DNA of 64,000 nt, taken from assembly GCF_003351345.1 (NCBI RefSeq), contig NZ_QQTO01000023.1, forward strand, positions 62,001-126,000, in the 5' to 3' direction. Below the pieces are notes generated by a model. It was not told where the DNA came from, searched no databases, and saw only the letters and a program-made list of their open reading frames with translations. The DNA is from Allobosea caraganae. GTDB taxonomy: Bacteria; Pseudomonadota; Alphaproteobacteria; Rhizobiales; Beijerinckiaceae. A program made the translations under genes and the position numbers. Below, piece by piece: positions 17,293 through 28,829 of the stretch (positions within the stretch are counted from its first letter, which is position 1; each line of letters starts with the position of its first letter).

Positions 17293-18483
17293 ATGCGCCA
17301 GGCCAGACCCTCTTCGCGGCCCGTCGCCGCCCAGCCACTGAAGCGGCGCGAGAGCGAGCCGCTCTCGGTCTCCGCGCGCGTCGCGCCGGTGGAGCCCTAC
17401 AGCCATATCGGCAGCCAGATCGATCCGGAGCGGCGGCGCGGGCGCGGCGCCACGATCAACCCCGGCGGGCGCTACGAGGCGGAGCAGCGCATCGAGGAGG
17501 ATGACGGCTGGGGCTCGCTCGGCGAATTGCCGCCGTTCAAGACCGAGATCGCGATCGAGAAGCCGCGCACCATCATCACGAGGAATGATTCCCCGGATAT
17601 CTCGTTCGACCGCTCGATCAACCCCTATCGCGGCTGCGAGCATGGCTGCGTCTACTGCTTCGCACGGCCAAGCCATGCCTATCTCGGCCTCTCGCCCGGG
17701 CTCGACTTCGAGAGCAAGCTGACGGCCAAGCCCGACGCGGCGCTGCTGCTCGAAAAGGAGCTGTCCGCCGCCTCCTATACGCCACGCACCATCGCGATCG
17801 GCACCAATACCGACCCCTATCAGCCGATCGAGCGCAAGCTCAGGATCATGCGCTCGATCCTGGAGGTGCTGGCCAGGTTCAACCACCCGGTCGGGATCGT
17901 CACCAAATCGGCGCTGGTCCAGCGCGACATCGACATCCTCGCGCCGATGGCGGCGCAGGGGCTGGCCAAGGTCGCGATCTCGCTGACGACGCTCGATCCG
18001 AAGCTGGCGCGCGGCATGGAGCCGCGCGCCGCCTCGCCGGCCAAGCGGCTGGAGACGATCCGCAGGCTCTCGGAGGCCGGCATCCCGGTGACCGTGCTGG
18101 TCGCACCGATCATCCCGGCGATCAACGAGCAGGAGATCGAGCGCATCCTCGACGCCGCCAAGGATGCCGGCGCGCGCGGGGCCGGCTACGTGCTGCTGCG
18201 GCTGCCGCTCGAGGTGAAGGACCTGGTGCAGGACTGGCTGCTCACCCACCATCCCGACAAGCTGCGCCATGTCGTCTCGCTGATCCGCTCGACGCGCGGC
18301 GGCAAGGATTATGATTCGGCCTGGGGTCAGCGCCAGGTCGGCTCCGGCCCCTATGCCTGGATGATCGGGCGGCGTTTCGAGATGGCGGCCGAGCGGCTCG
18401 GCTTCAACGCGACGCGCCTGCGACTGCGCAGCGACCTGTTCGTGAAGCCGGAGAAGGAGAAGGCGCAGCTCAGCCTGTTCTGA
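17293..18483 (+). CDS. Radical SAM protein, PA0069 / SplB-like family
   Basis: A 396-residue radical SAM protein with the cluster motif CEHGCVYC, spaced CxxxCxxC as usual, within NPYRGCEHGCVYCFARPSHA. It binds a 4Fe-4S cluster and SAM to generate a 5'-deoxyadenosyl radical. The family is annotated PA0069 and is distantly like spore photoproduct lyase; its substrate is not known. I chose the ATG at 17293, since the open frame upstream overlaps the divergent glycosyltransferase-like gene. A palindromic repeat follows it and separates it from rnhB. Confidence 0.85.
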   Translation: MRQARPSSRPVAAQPLKRRESEPLSVSARVAPVEPYSHIGSQIDPERRRGRGATINPGGRYEAEQRIEEDDGWGSLGELPPFKTEIAIEKPRTIITRNDSPDISFDRSINPYRGCEHGCVYCFARPSHAYLGLSPGLDFESKLTAKPDAALLLEKELSAASYTPRTIAIGTNTDPYQPIERKLRIMRSILEVLARFNHPVGIVTKSALVQRDIDILAPMAAQGLAKVAISLTTLDPKLARGMEPRAASPAKRLETIRRLSEAGIPVTVLVAPIIPAINEQEIERILDAAKDAGARGAGYVLLRLPLEVKDLVQDWLLTHHPDKLRHVVSLIRSTRGGKDYDSAWGQRQVGSGPYAWMIGRRFEMAAERLGFNATRLRLRSDLFVKPEKEKAQLSLF

Positions 18484-18514
18484 AACGCTGTTTGATAAGT
18501 CGCACGAGCCTCCC

Positions 18515-18601
18515 CCGTCATTGCGAGCGCAGCGAAGCAATCCAGGGGTCTCGCTCGACGGCCCCTGGATTGCTTCGTCGCTGCGCTCCTCGCAATGACG
18601 G
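18515..18601. repeat. Palindromic repeat, CGTCATTGCGAG family
   Basis: The arms CCGTCATTGCGAGCGCAGCG... and their complement ending CGCAATGACGG form a long imperfect hairpin of about 87 bases. The sequence CGTCATTGCGAGCGCAGCGA is a dispersed repeat known from many alphaproteobacterial genomes. It lies between the radical SAM gene and rnhB and may act as a transcript-end structure. Confidence 0.85.
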
Positions 18602-18687
18602 TTGTGGGCGTGGGTGAGAGCCGAGCCTGTGGACAGCGCGCCGCTTCCTGCGAGACCGCGTGCCGCCGATCTGGCATATGGCTTGGC

Positions 18688-19299
18688 ATGTTCGCCGATT
18701 TCAGCCGCGAGACGCATGCGATCGCCAATGGGCTCTGGCCGCTGGCCGGGGTCGACGAGGTCGGCCGCGGGCCGCTGGCCGGGCCGGTCGTGGCTGCCGC
18801 CGTCATCCTCGATCCCGACTCGGTGCCGGCTGGACTGGCCGATTCGAAGTTGCTCAGCCTCGCCCAGCGCGAGGCGCTGTTCGAGCTGATAACGGCGAGC
18901 GCGCTCGCGATCGGCATCGCCAGCGCGACGGCGCAGGAGATCGATGCGATCAACATCCGGCAGGCGACCTTGCTCGCGATGAGGCGGGCGGTCGCGGCGC
19001 TGCCGGTGACGCCGGCGCATGTGCTGGTCGACGGCAATGACCCGCCGGCGCTGCATTGCGCCTGCGACGCCATCATCCAGGGCGATGGCAGCATCGCCTC
19101 GATCGCCGCCGCCTCGATCATCGCCAAGGTGACGCGCGACCGGATGATGGCGCGGCTGGCGGCGCGCTATCCCGCCTACGGCTTCGAGGCCCATGTCGGC
19201 TACGGCACCGACCGGCACCGGAAGGCGCTGCACGCGCACGGCCCTTGCCCCGAGCACCGCTACTCCTTCGCTCCCGTCAAAGGGCGCTGGTCGCGATAG
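18688..19299 (+). CDS. rnhB: Ribonuclease HII
   Basis: A 203-residue RNase HII that nicks RNA-DNA hybrids and starts removal of single ribonucleotides from DNA. Catalytic acids are visible in [20 protein letters not shown] (Asp-Glu pair) and VLVDGND, and the conserved [13 protein letters not shown] segment is present. The C-terminal [12 protein letters not shown] is also typical. I chose the ATG at 18688 because upstream codons run through a repeat. The window also holds rnhA, so both RNase H types are present. Confidence 0.93.
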   Translation: MFADFSRETHAIANGLWPLAGVDEVGRGPLAGPVVAAAVILDPDSVPAGLADSKLLSLAQREALFELITASALAIGIASATAQEIDAINIRQATLLAMRRAVAALPVTPAHVLVDGNDPPALHCACDAIIQGDGSIASIAAASIIAKVTRDRMMARLAARYPAYGFEAHVGYGTDRHRKALHAHGPCPEHRYSFAPVKGRWSR

Positions 19300-19344
19300 C
19301 ATGGCTCCGGATCGGCGATCGGACATCTTGCTTGGAGGACGGGA

Positions 19345-20136
19345 ATGGCGACGCTGACCATGCATCAGGTGGATGCGTTCGCGGACACGGTGTTCGGCGG
19401 GAACCCCGCAGCGGTGCTCATCCTCGACGACTGGCTGCCCGACGCGACGATGCAAGCCATCGCCGGCGAGAACAATCTGGCCGAGACCGCCTTCGCACGC
19501 CCGAACGGGGCGGGCTGGGACCTGCGCTGGTTCACGCCGGTCCATGAGGTCGATTTCTGCGGCCACGCGACCCTGGCGACGGCGCATACGCTTGCCACCG
19601 CCCATGGAATCACCAGCGAGATGATCTTCCTGACTCGCGTCGGCGAGTTGCGCGTCTCCCGGAGCGACGGCGGCTATCGCCTCGACCTGCCGGGCTTCGC
19701 CCCGGAGCCGATGGACGAATTGCCCGCGGCGATAGCCGATATCTTCCCGAATCCGCCATTGAGCGTTTTTCGCAATTTCGAGAACATCTTCGTCGAACTG
19801 GCGAGCGAGGATGCCGTCCGCAAGTTCGTGCCGGACCTCCTCAAGATCGCGAAGCTGTCTCCGCTCGGGCTGAGCATCACGGCCCGAAGCGCCACATATG
19901 ATTTTGTGTCGCGCTACTTCGTACCGGGCGCGGGCATTCCCGAAGACCCGGTGACCGGCTCGATTCACGCCACGCTCGTCCCCTACTGGGCCGGGAAGCT
20001 CGGCAGGAACCGCCTGTCGGCATTTCAGGCCTCGGCGCGTGGCGGACACCTGCTCTGCGAGCTCACAGGCGACCGCGTCCTGATCTCCGGCAAGGCCGTG
20101 ACCTTCATGAAGGCGGATATCTACCTGCCGGACTGA
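19345..20136 (+). CDS. PhzF-family isomerase-like protein
   Basis: A 263-residue protein of the PhzF/YddE fold. It begins TMHQVDAFADTVFGGNPAAV and contains the conserved ENNLAETAFARP with the catalytic-type Glu, TPVHEVDFCGHATLATAH and EDPVTGSIHATL. PhzF itself isomerises a phenazine precursor, but most family members outside phenazine clusters have unknown substrates, and no phenazine genes are nearby. A GGAGG ribosome-binding site precedes the start. Confidence 0.85.
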   Translation: MATLTMHQVDAFADTVFGGNPAAVLILDDWLPDATMQAIAGENNLAETAFARPNGAGWDLRWFTPVHEVDFCGHATLATAHTLATAHGITSEMIFLTRVGELRVSRSDGGYRLDLPGFAPEPMDELPAAIADIFPNPPLSVFRNFENIFVELASEDAVRKFVPDLLKIAKLSPLGLSITARSATYDFVSRYFVPGAGIPEDPVTGSIHATLVPYWAGKLGRNRLSAFQASARGGHLLCELTGDRVLISGKAVTFMKADIYLPD

Positions 20137-20206
20137 TCCCGGAGCGACCACCCGCACTCGCAGCGAGGCGGCATGCGCAGCAACCGCGTCCCGCCGCGCG
20201 CCTATG

Positions 20207-20238
20207 GATTCCATTAACTTCCGTTACGAATTTATTAG
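20207..20238 (+). promoter_or_regulatory. Candidate CcrM/CtrA control region upstream of ccrM
   Basis: A GATTC (GANTC methylation site) at 20207-20211 is followed by TTAACTTCCGTTACG and TTACGAATTTATTAG, which resemble CtrA half-sites (TTAA-N7-TTAA) with imperfect spacing or ends. A further GAATC lies at 20443, nine bases before the ccrM start. ccrM is CtrA-controlled and sensitive to its own methylation in Caulobacter; here the match is only suggestive. Confidence 0.3.
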
Positions 20239-22615
<2,377 letters not shown>

Positions 22616-22680
22616 GCGCCCGGTTTAGCGTGCGGTTTCCCAGCCGCAAGATGCTAACTTCAATGAGTCTCCGTGATCCT

Positions 22681-23277
22681 ATGACCATCTCGGCGGCGAG
22701 CCTCGCGCGTCGCGACGCGCTGACGATCAAGCGGATCGTGCGCGTGAACCATGCCGGGGAATACGGTGCGATCCGTATATACTCGGCGCAGATTGCAGTG
22801 GCGCGCCGACTCTGGCCCGACATGGTGCCGGCTCTACGGCAGATGCTGGCTGACGAGATCGACCACTGCACCAAGTTTTACGCTGCAATGCCCGAGCGCG
22901 GCTCACGCCCCTGCCGGATCATGCAGTTGTGGAGTCTCGGCGGTTCGCTACTGGGCTTGCTCACGGCGTTGATGGGCCGACAGGCGATCTGGGTTTGCAC
23001 GGCGGCAGTGGAAAAGACCGTGCATCGCCATCTCGATGAGCAGCTGCATTTTCTGCAGAATCGAGATGCTGGTCTCCACGCCGTCATCAACAGCATCCGC
23101 GAGGAGGAGCTGGCGCATCTTCACCATGCCGAAGCCCAACTGGGCACCGAACCACGCGGTTCACTGCAAAGCGCGATGCAAGCCACCATTGCCCTAGTAA
23201 CCGAGGCTTTGATTTGGCTATCAACATGGGGAGATTCCACCCGCATGACACGCGCACTGCGGCAAGCGCGCCTATAG
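22681..23277 (+). CDS. coq7: Demethoxyubiquinone hydroxylase (COQ7 family)
   Basis: A 198-residue di-iron monooxygenase that hydroxylates demethoxyubiquinone late in ubiquinone synthesis. Iron ligands are visible in RVNHAGEYGAIRIY, LADEIDHCTKF, AAVEKTVHRHL and IREEELAHLHHAE (E...ExxH repeated twice). I use the ATG at 22681; ATGs at 22651 and 22663 are also in frame and none has a clear ribosome-binding site. Codon use is visibly less GC-biased than that of its neighbours (for example CGTATATACTCG), so it may have been acquired. It interrupts the usual mutY-DUF721 order. Confidence 0.88.
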   Translation: MTISAASLARRDALTIKRIVRVNHAGEYGAIRIYSAQIAVARRLWPDMVPALRQMLADEIDHCTKFYAAMPERGSRPCRIMQLWSLGGSLLGLLTALMGRQAIWVCTAAVEKTVHRHLDEQLHFLQNRDAGLHAVINSIREEELAHLHHAEAQLGTEPRGSLQSAMQATIALVTEALIWLSTWGDSTRMTRALRQARL

Positions 23278-23289
23278 CAGCAAACGGCT

Positions 23290-23856
23290 ATGTCGACCCG
23301 ATCAGACACCATCCCCACGCTCGAAACCCCGCGGCTCCTGCTGCGACCGCTGACACTCGACGACGCACAGGCGATCCAGGCAACGTTCCCACGATGGGAG
23401 ATCGTGCGCTTCCTCGCCAGCCATATACCTTGGCCCTACCCGCCCGATGGGGCGGAAAGCTTCCTGCGCAACATCGCGCTTCCCGGCATGGCGAACGGCA
23501 CGGAATGGCACTGGAGCCTGCGCTTGAAGGCCGCGCCTGAAACTTTGATCGGCGCCATCAGCCTAATGGCGCGCGGCGGCAATAATCGCGGCTTCTGGAT
23601 CGCTCCGGAATGGCAGGGCAAGGGCCTCGTCAGCGAGGCCGCTGCCGCCGTCACCGATTTCTGGTTCGGGGAATTGGGACGCGATGTGCTGCAGGCGCCG
23701 AAGGCCGTGGGCAACCTTGCCTCGCGCCGCATCTCCGAGAGCAGCGGCATGCGGATGATCGGCACGAAGATGCATGACTTCGTCTCCGGCCCGCATCTGG
23801 CGGAGGTCTGGGAAATCACGGCGGCGGAATGGCGCGCCCGCAAGCAGCCGGCATGA
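23290..23856 (+). CDS. GNAT-family N-acetyltransferase (RimJ-like)
   Basis: A 188-residue acetyltransferase of the RimJ/RimL type. It begins with TLETPRLLLRPLTLDDAQAI and has NRGFWIAPEWQGKGLVSEAA, the acetyl-CoA pyrophosphate-binding loop, and an end segment with NLASRRISESSGMRMIG. Substrate is unknown. It follows coq7 by 12 bases and may be co-transcribed with it, but converges on no gene and precedes the DUF721 gene. Confidence 0.85.
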   Translation: MSTRSDTIPTLETPRLLLRPLTLDDAQAIQATFPRWEIVRFLASHIPWPYPPDGAESFLRNIALPGMANGTEWHWSLRLKAAPETLIGAISLMARGGNNRGFWIAPEWQGKGLVSEAAAAVTDFWFGELGRDVLQAPKAVGNLASRRISESSGMRMIGTKMHDFVSGPHLAEVWEITAAEWRARKQPA

Positions 23857-23896
23857 TCCGCCTTGCTGCCGCGCCTCCCCCGGCGCAAAATAACCC

Positions 23897-24382
23897 ATGG
23901 CTGCAAAACCCCTCGCCGATCTGATCGATGACTGCCTCGCGCCCGCGCTCGCCGCGCAGGGCTTTGCGGGCCGCGCCATCGCCGCGTTCTGGCCGGAGAT
24001 CGTCGGCGAGCGGCTTGCCACGCGCTCGCGACCGCTCAAGATCGACTGGCCGCGCCGTCGGCCCGCGCCGGGCGAGATGTCGGAGCCGGCCGTGATGGTC
24101 GTCAGGGTCGAGGGCGCCTTCGCACTGGAAATGCAGCAGCTCGCGCCACTCGTGCTGGAGCGGGTCAACACGCATCTCGGCTGGCGCGCCGTCGGCAAGC
24201 TGGTGCTGAAGCAGGGGCCGGTCGAGGCGCCTGCGCCGAAGCCCGCGCCGGCGCCGGCGCCGCTCGATCCGGCCACGATCAGCCGCGTAGCGCATCAGGT
24301 CGCCCATATCGAGGACCCCGAACTCAGGGCGGCCCTGGCCCGGCTCGGCCAAGCCGTCTCGCGAAGACCGGCGGCGGGATGA
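23897..24382 (+). CDS. DUF721 domain protein
   Basis: A 161-residue protein with the DUF721 fold: the start has KPLADLIDDCLAPALAAQGF and AFWPEIVGERLATRSRPLKI, and residues about 62-110 contain the VVRVEGAFALEMQQLAPLVL core. A Pro/Ala-rich linker (APAPKPAPAPAPLD) leads to a short C-terminal helix. DUF721 proteins resemble KH-like nucleic acid-binding proteins, and some alphaproteobacterial members sit beside a DsbA-like gene and smc, as here. The exact function is unproven. Confidence 0.8.
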   Translation: MAAKPLADLIDDCLAPALAAQGFAGRAIAAFWPEIVGERLATRSRPLKIDWPRRRPAPGEMSEPAVMVVRVEGAFALEMQQLAPLVLERVNTHLGWRAVGKLVLKQGPVEAPAPKPAPAPAPLDPATISRVAHQVAHIEDPELRAALARLGQAVSRRPAAG

Positions 24383-24501
24383 CACGGCCAAGATGACACG
24401 GCTTCGTGAGAAGCCATGCTTTTGCCGCGATGCGATCTTGCCACAATCCTGATGGCCTCTATGGTCCGGCCATCATTTCGACCCTTTGAGGATCTTGCAC
24501 G

Positions 24502-25125
24502 ATGACGAACAGGCGACAGCTTCTCACCGGCGCGGCCGGGATCGCAGCCGCCGCGATGCTGGGCTCGCAGGCCGCCCAGGCGCAATCCTCCGACCTCGCG
24601 GTGGCCGGCCCGCTCGGCGATGTCTGGCTCGGCAAGGACGACGCCAAGGTCACCGTGATCGAATACGCCTCGATGACCTGCAGCCATTGCGCCGCCTTCC
24701 ACAAGGACACCTGGCCGGAGCTGAAGTCGAAATACATCGACACCGGCAAGATCCGCTTCACCCTGCGCGAATTCCCGCTCGATCCGCTGGCGACGGCCGG
24801 CTTCATGCTGGCGCGCTGCAACGGCAACGACAAATACTACGCCATGACCGACCTGCTGTTCTCGCAGCAGCGCAACTGGGCCTTCACCGAGAAGCCGGTC
24901 GACGCGCTCTCCGCCATGGTGAAGCAGGCCGGTTTCACACAGGAATCATTTGAAGCCTGCTTGAAACGGCAGGATATCTATGACGCCGTCACAGTCGTGA
25001 AGGATCGTGGGGCCAAGGCTGGCGTCGACTCGACGCCGACTTTCTTCATCAACGGGCAGAAGCGTTCAGGTGCGCTTTCGATCGCGGAATTCGACAAGAT
25101 CATCGAGCCGCTGCTGGCGGGCTGA
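24502..25125 (+). CDS. Periplasmic DsbA-family thiol oxidoreductase
   Basis: A 207-residue exported thioredoxin-fold protein. The signal has a Tat-like start (TNRRQLLTGAAGIAAAAMLG) and an AQA cleavage site. The active site is CSHC in EYASMTCSHCAAFHKDTW, followed by the cis-proline loop DSTPTFFING. It probably forms or isomerises disulfides in periplasmic proteins, in the manner of DsbA/DsbG-like BdbD proteins. It lies between DUF721 and smc, 45 bases ahead of smc, a conserved Hyphomicrobiales order. Confidence 0.88.
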   Translation: MTNRRQLLTGAAGIAAAAMLGSQAAQAQSSDLAVAGPLGDVWLGKDDAKVTVIEYASMTCSHCAAFHKDTWPELKSKYIDTGKIRFTLREFPLDPLATAGFMLARCNGNDKYYAMTDLLFSQQRNWAFTEKPVDALSAMVKQAGFTQESFEACLKRQDIYDAVTVVKDRGAKAGVDSTPTFFINGQKRSGALSIAEFDKIIEPLLAG

Positions 25126-25170
25126 AGACGCGCGGCCTGACCATGCCGAACTGAGCCGCGAGGCGCGTGC

Positions 25171-28100
25171 ATGCACCTGACGCGCCTCAAGCTCACCGGC
25201 TTCAAGACCTTCGTCGAGCCGTCGGAATTCCTGATCGAGCCGGGACTGACCGGCGTCGTCGGGCCCAATGGCTGCGGCAAGTCCAACCTCGTCGAAGCGC
25301 TGCGCTGGGTGATGGGCGAAAGCTCGTTCAAGAACATGCGCGCATCCGGCATGGACGACGTCATCTTCTCCGGCTCGGCCGATCGGCCGGGGCGGAACAT
25401 GGCGGAGGTCGCCCTCACGCTCGACAATGCCGACCGCAAGGCGCCGGCCGCCTTCAACGACACCGACGTCCTCGAAGTGACCCGGCGGATCGAGCGCGAG
25501 GAAGGCTCGACCTACCGCGTCAACGGCAAGGAGGTCCGCGCCCGCGACGTGCAACTGCTCTTCGCCGATGCCGCGACCGGGGCGCGCTCGCCGGCTCTGG
25601 TGCGGCAGGGGCAAATCAGCGAGCTCATCGCCGCCAAGCCGCAATCGCGCCGGCGCATCCTCGAAGACGCCGCCGGCATTGCCGGCCTGCACAGCCGCCG
25701 CCACGAGGCCGAGCTGCGCCTGAAAGGCGCGGAGGACAACCTCACGCGCCTCGAGGACGTGCTTGGCGAGATCGACGGGCAGATCGAGGCTTTGCAGCGT
25801 CAGGCGCGGCAGGCCGGGCGCTATCGCAGCCTCGCCGCCGATATCCGCCGCGCCGAGGCGACCTTGGCGCTGATCGCGCATCAGGAGGCGCGCGAGCAGG
25901 AAGCCCTGGCCGAGCGCGCGCTGGAAGCGGCCGTGCGCGGCGTCGCCGACCAGACCGGCATCCAGGCCGAGGCCGCGCGGAAACAGGCCATCGCCGCCCA
26001 TGAGCTGCCGCCTCTGCGCGAGGGCGAGGCTTCTGCCGCCGCGGCGCTGGTCCGGCTGAAGCGCGGGCTCGACGAACTGGAGGCCGAGAATCGCCGCGCC
26101 AGGCAACGCACCGAGGAGCTCGGCCGCCGCCTTGCCGAATTGCAGAGCGACCTCGCCAGGCAGAACAGCGTCGCCGGCGATGCGACGGAGAGCCTGACCC
26201 GGCTGGCGCAGGAAGACGAGGGGCTGGCGCGCGAGGCCGAGGCGGCGGCGAACTCGGATGGCGATGCGGCCACGGCGCTGAAACAGGCCGAGGAGGCGCT
26301 CGCCGCAGCCGAGGCGGCGCATGCCACCGTGCAGGCGCAGCTTTCGGAGCTGAGCGCTCGGCGCGGCGCCCTGGAGCGAGCGTTGCGCGAGGCGAAGGAG
26401 CGCGAGGCAAGGCATGTCGCCGAGCGCGAGCGGGTGCTGCGCGATCAGGCGGCGCTCGATGCCGATAATTCCGTGGCTCCGGTTGAGGCGCTGCGGGCCG
26501 GGCTCGCCAAGACCGAGGCCGCGATGCGCGATGCCGATACGGCTGCGAGCGCGGCGCGCACGGGCCTGGCTGCGGCGCGCGAGGCCGAGACGCGACTGCG
26601 CGCCCCACTCGCCGAGGCGGACCGCAAGGCGCAACGGCTCGAAACCGAAATCCGCACCTTGCAGAAGCTGCTCGCGCCGGCAGCCGGCGACCGCTGGCCG
26701 GCCGTGCTCGAAGCGATCGCGGTCGCCAAGGGCTTCGAGACCGCGCTTGGCGCGGCGCTTGGCGACGATCTCGATGCCGCTTCCGACATCACCGCACCGA
26801 CGCATTGGCTGGACACCGGAGAAGGCGGCGCCGACCCAGCCCTGCCCGAGGGCGTCGAGGCTCTGGCCCGGCATGCCCGCGCGCCGGCGGCGCTGAAGCG
26901 GCGGCTGGCGCAGATCGGCGTCATCGCGCGCGCGGATGGGCCACGGCTGCGCGACTTGCTGAAGCCCGGCCAGCGGCTGGTCTCGCGCGAGGGCGACATC
27001 TGGCGTTGGGACGGCTTCACCAGCGCGGCGGAAGCGCCCTCCCCGGCCGCGCGCCGCCTCGCCGAGAAGAACCGGCTCGGCGATCTCGAACGCGAGGCGC
27101 AGGCGGCGCGTGAGGAGGCCGAGGCCGCACGCGACGGGCTCGACGCCGCAACCCAAGCCGCCAAGCTTGCGGCCCAGGCCGAGACGGCGGCGATTGAGGC
27201 CGTCCGGCAGGCCCGGCGCGAGCTCGACCAGACGCGCGAGCGGCTGGCCGCAGCCGAGCGCAAGGCCGGCGAGGTCGCGGCGCGGCGCGCGACCCTGAGC
27301 GAGGCGATCACCCGGCTCGGACAGGCCATCACCGAAGTCGCTGCGCAAATGACCGGCACGGAGGAAGGGCTCGGTGCGCTCGCCCCGGCGACCGAGCTGG
27401 AAAGTGCCTTGCTGCAAGCCCGCGCCGCGCTCGGCGAGCAGCGTGCCACAGCCTCCGATGCCCGCGCCCGCGTCCAGACGCTGGCGCGCGAGGCCGAGCT
27501 GCGGACGCGCCGCCGCCAGGCCATCGCCGCCGACATCAAGGCCTGGCGCGAGCGCGCTGAGGCGAGCCGGCAAACCGCCGAAGAGACCAAGCGCCGCATC
27601 GAGACCGCCGAGACCGAGCAGAAGGCGCTGCTGGAGGCGCCCGACACCTTCCTGGTCGAGCGCCGCCGGCTCGTGGCCGAGATCGAGACGGCCGAGACCG
27701 CGCGCAAGGAGGCAGCCGACAGGCTCGCCACCGGCGAGACGGCGCTGGCCGAGGCCGATCGGCTGGCTCGCACGGCACTGGAGGCCCTGTCGGGCGCGCG
27801 CGAAATCCGCGCTTCGGCCGAGGCCCGGCTGGAGGCGGCGCGCCAGCGCGTCGCCGACGTCGCCAGGCAGATCGAGGACGGGCTGGAGACCAGCCTTGAA
27901 GGCTTGCAGGAGATCACCGGCCTGACGCCCGGCGCCGCCCTGCCCGAGCCGGGCGAGATCGAGCGCCGCCTCGGCGGGCTCAAGGCCGAGCGCGAGCGGC
28001 TGGGCGCGGTCAACCTGCGCGCCGAGGACGAGCTCAACGACGTGAAATCCAAGCGCGAGGGCCTGAGCGGCGAGCGCGACGACCTGACCGAGGCCATCCG

Positions 28101-28626
28101 CCGGCTCAGACAGGCGATCGGCGCGCTCAACCGCGAGGGCCGTGAACGGCTGCTGGCGGCCTTCGAGGTGGTCGACGGGCATTTCCAGCGCCTGTTCGGC
28201 ATCCTGTTCGGCGGCGGCATCGCCGAATTGAAGCTGGTCGATTCGGACGATCCGCTCGAAGCGGGCCTGGAAATCTTCGCCCGCCCCCCGGGCAAAAAGC
28301 CGCAGGTGATGTCGCTGCTCTCCGGCGGCGAGCAGGCGCTGACCGCGACCGCGCTGATCTTCGCCGTGTTCCTGACCAACCCCTCGCCGATCTGCGTGCT
28401 CGACGAGGTCGACGCGCCGCTCGATGACGCCAATGTCGAGCGCTATTGCGACCTGCTCAACGAGATGGCGCGCAATACCGAGACGCGCTTCATCCTGATC
28501 ACGCATAACCCGATCACCATGGCGCGGATGGACCGGCTCTTCGGCGTGACGATGGCTGAGCGCGGCGTCAGCCAGATGGTCTCGGTCGATCTCGCCACGG
28601 CCGAACGCATCCGCGAGGCGGTCTGA
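25171..28626 (+). CDS. smc: Chromosome segregation protein SMC
   Basis: A 1151-residue SMC ATPase that loops and compacts the chromosome with ScpA/ScpB. The N-terminal head has the Walker A motif GPNGCGKSNLVEAL, and the C-terminal head the signature LLSGGEQALTATAL and Walker B PICVLDEVDAPLDD. Between them lie two long Ala/Glu/Arg-rich coiled coils around a hinge near residues 500-620. Length is in the normal 1150-1200 range. The strong GC and Ala/Arg content makes every other frame long and open here, but those frames are not genes. Confidence 0.96.
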   Translation: MHLTRLKLTGFKTFVEPSEFLIEPGLTGVVGPNGCGKSNLVEALRWVMGESSFKNMRASGMDDVIFSGSADRPGRNMAEVALTLDNADRKAPAAFNDTDVLEVTRRIEREEGSTYRVNGKEVRARDVQLLFADAATGARSPALVRQGQISELIAAKPQSRRRILEDAAGIAGLHSRRHEAELRLKGAEDNLTRLEDVLGEIDGQIEALQRQARQAGRYRSLAADIRRAEATLALIAHQEAREQEALAERALEAAVRGVADQTGIQAEAARKQAIAAHELPPLREGEASAAAALVRLKRGLDELEAENRRARQRTEELGRRLAELQSDLARQNSVAGDATESLTRLAQEDEGLAREAEAAANSDGDAATALKQAEEALAAAEAAHATVQAQLSELSARRGALERALREAKEREARHVAERERVLRDQAALDADNSVAPVEALRAGLAKTEAAMRDADTAASAARTGLAAAREAETRLRAPLAEADRKAQRLETEIRTLQKLLAPAAGDRWPAVLEAIAVAKGFETALGAALGDDLDAASDITAPTHWLDTGEGGADPALPEGVEALARHARAPAALKRRLAQIGVIARADGPRLRDLLKPGQRLVSREGDIWRWDGFTSAAEAPSPAARRLAEKNRLGDLEREAQAAREEAEAARDGLDAATQAAKLAAQAETAAIEAVRQARRELDQTRERLAAAERKAGEVAARRATLSEAITRLGQAITEVAAQMTGTEEGLGALAPATELESALLQARAALGEQRATASDARARVQTLAREAELRTRRRQAIAADIKAWRERAEASRQTAEETKRRIETAETEQKALLEAPDTFLVERRRLVAEIETAETARKEAADRLATGETALAEADRLARTALEALSGAREIRASAEARLEAARQRVADVARQIEDGLETSLEGLQEITGLTPGAALPEPGEIERRLGGLKAERERLGAVNLRAEDELNDVKSKREGLSGERDDLTEAIRRLRQAIGALNREGRERLLAAFEVVDGHFQRLFGILFGGGIAELKLVDSDDPLEAGLEIFARPPGKKPQVMSLLSGGEQALTATALIFAVFLTNPSPICVLDEVDAPLDDANVERYCDLLNEMARNTETRFILITHNPITMARMDRLFGVTMAERGVSQMVSVDLATAERIREAV

Positions 28627-28711
28627 GCCAGGCGCGCCGCGGCGACGCAAGGCGCTTGATTGGAACCGGAAAAAGCTAATCCGATCAGGATATTAAGCTT
28701 GCCCGACTTGC

Positions 28712-28740
28712 TTGACAGGGCCTGGCGCCGTTCCTATGGT
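28712..28740 (+). promoter_or_regulatory. Sigma-70-type promoter of the F0 ATP synthase operon
   Basis: TTGACA (28712-28717) and TATGGT (28735-28740) are spaced by exactly 17 bases, about 90 bases upstream of atpI. This is the best consensus promoter in the window and fits a strongly expressed operon. Confidence 0.7.
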
Positions 28741-28829
28741 TCGCCCGTTTTCGGGGCGCCTCTCGCAGCACCTTGCCGCATCGCCCCGGCCAAATCCTCA
28801 AGCAATCCGAGAGACCGCGTTCCAAACAG

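Noticed and set aside
18515..18601. Possible tRNA or structured RNA from the strong fold between the radical SAM gene and rnhB
   Set aside because: The fold is a simple inverted repeat of the CGTCATTGCGAG dispersed family, with no cloverleaf, anticodon arm or CCA-end features.
19345..20136. Phenazine biosynthesis gene cluster suggested by the PhzF protein
   Set aside because: No other phz genes are present; PhzF-fold proteins are widespread outside phenazine pathways.
17242..20214. A 990-codon antisense frame across the radical SAM, rnhB and phzF genes
   Set aside because: It covers three recognisable genes on the plus strand and the repeat between them, and its translation has no domain signature.
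25066..28650. A very long open frame antisense to smc
   Set aside because: It comes from the extreme GC and Ala/Glu/Arg codon bias of the smc coiled coils. Its translation is low-complexity, matches no family, and smc itself is complete on the other strand.
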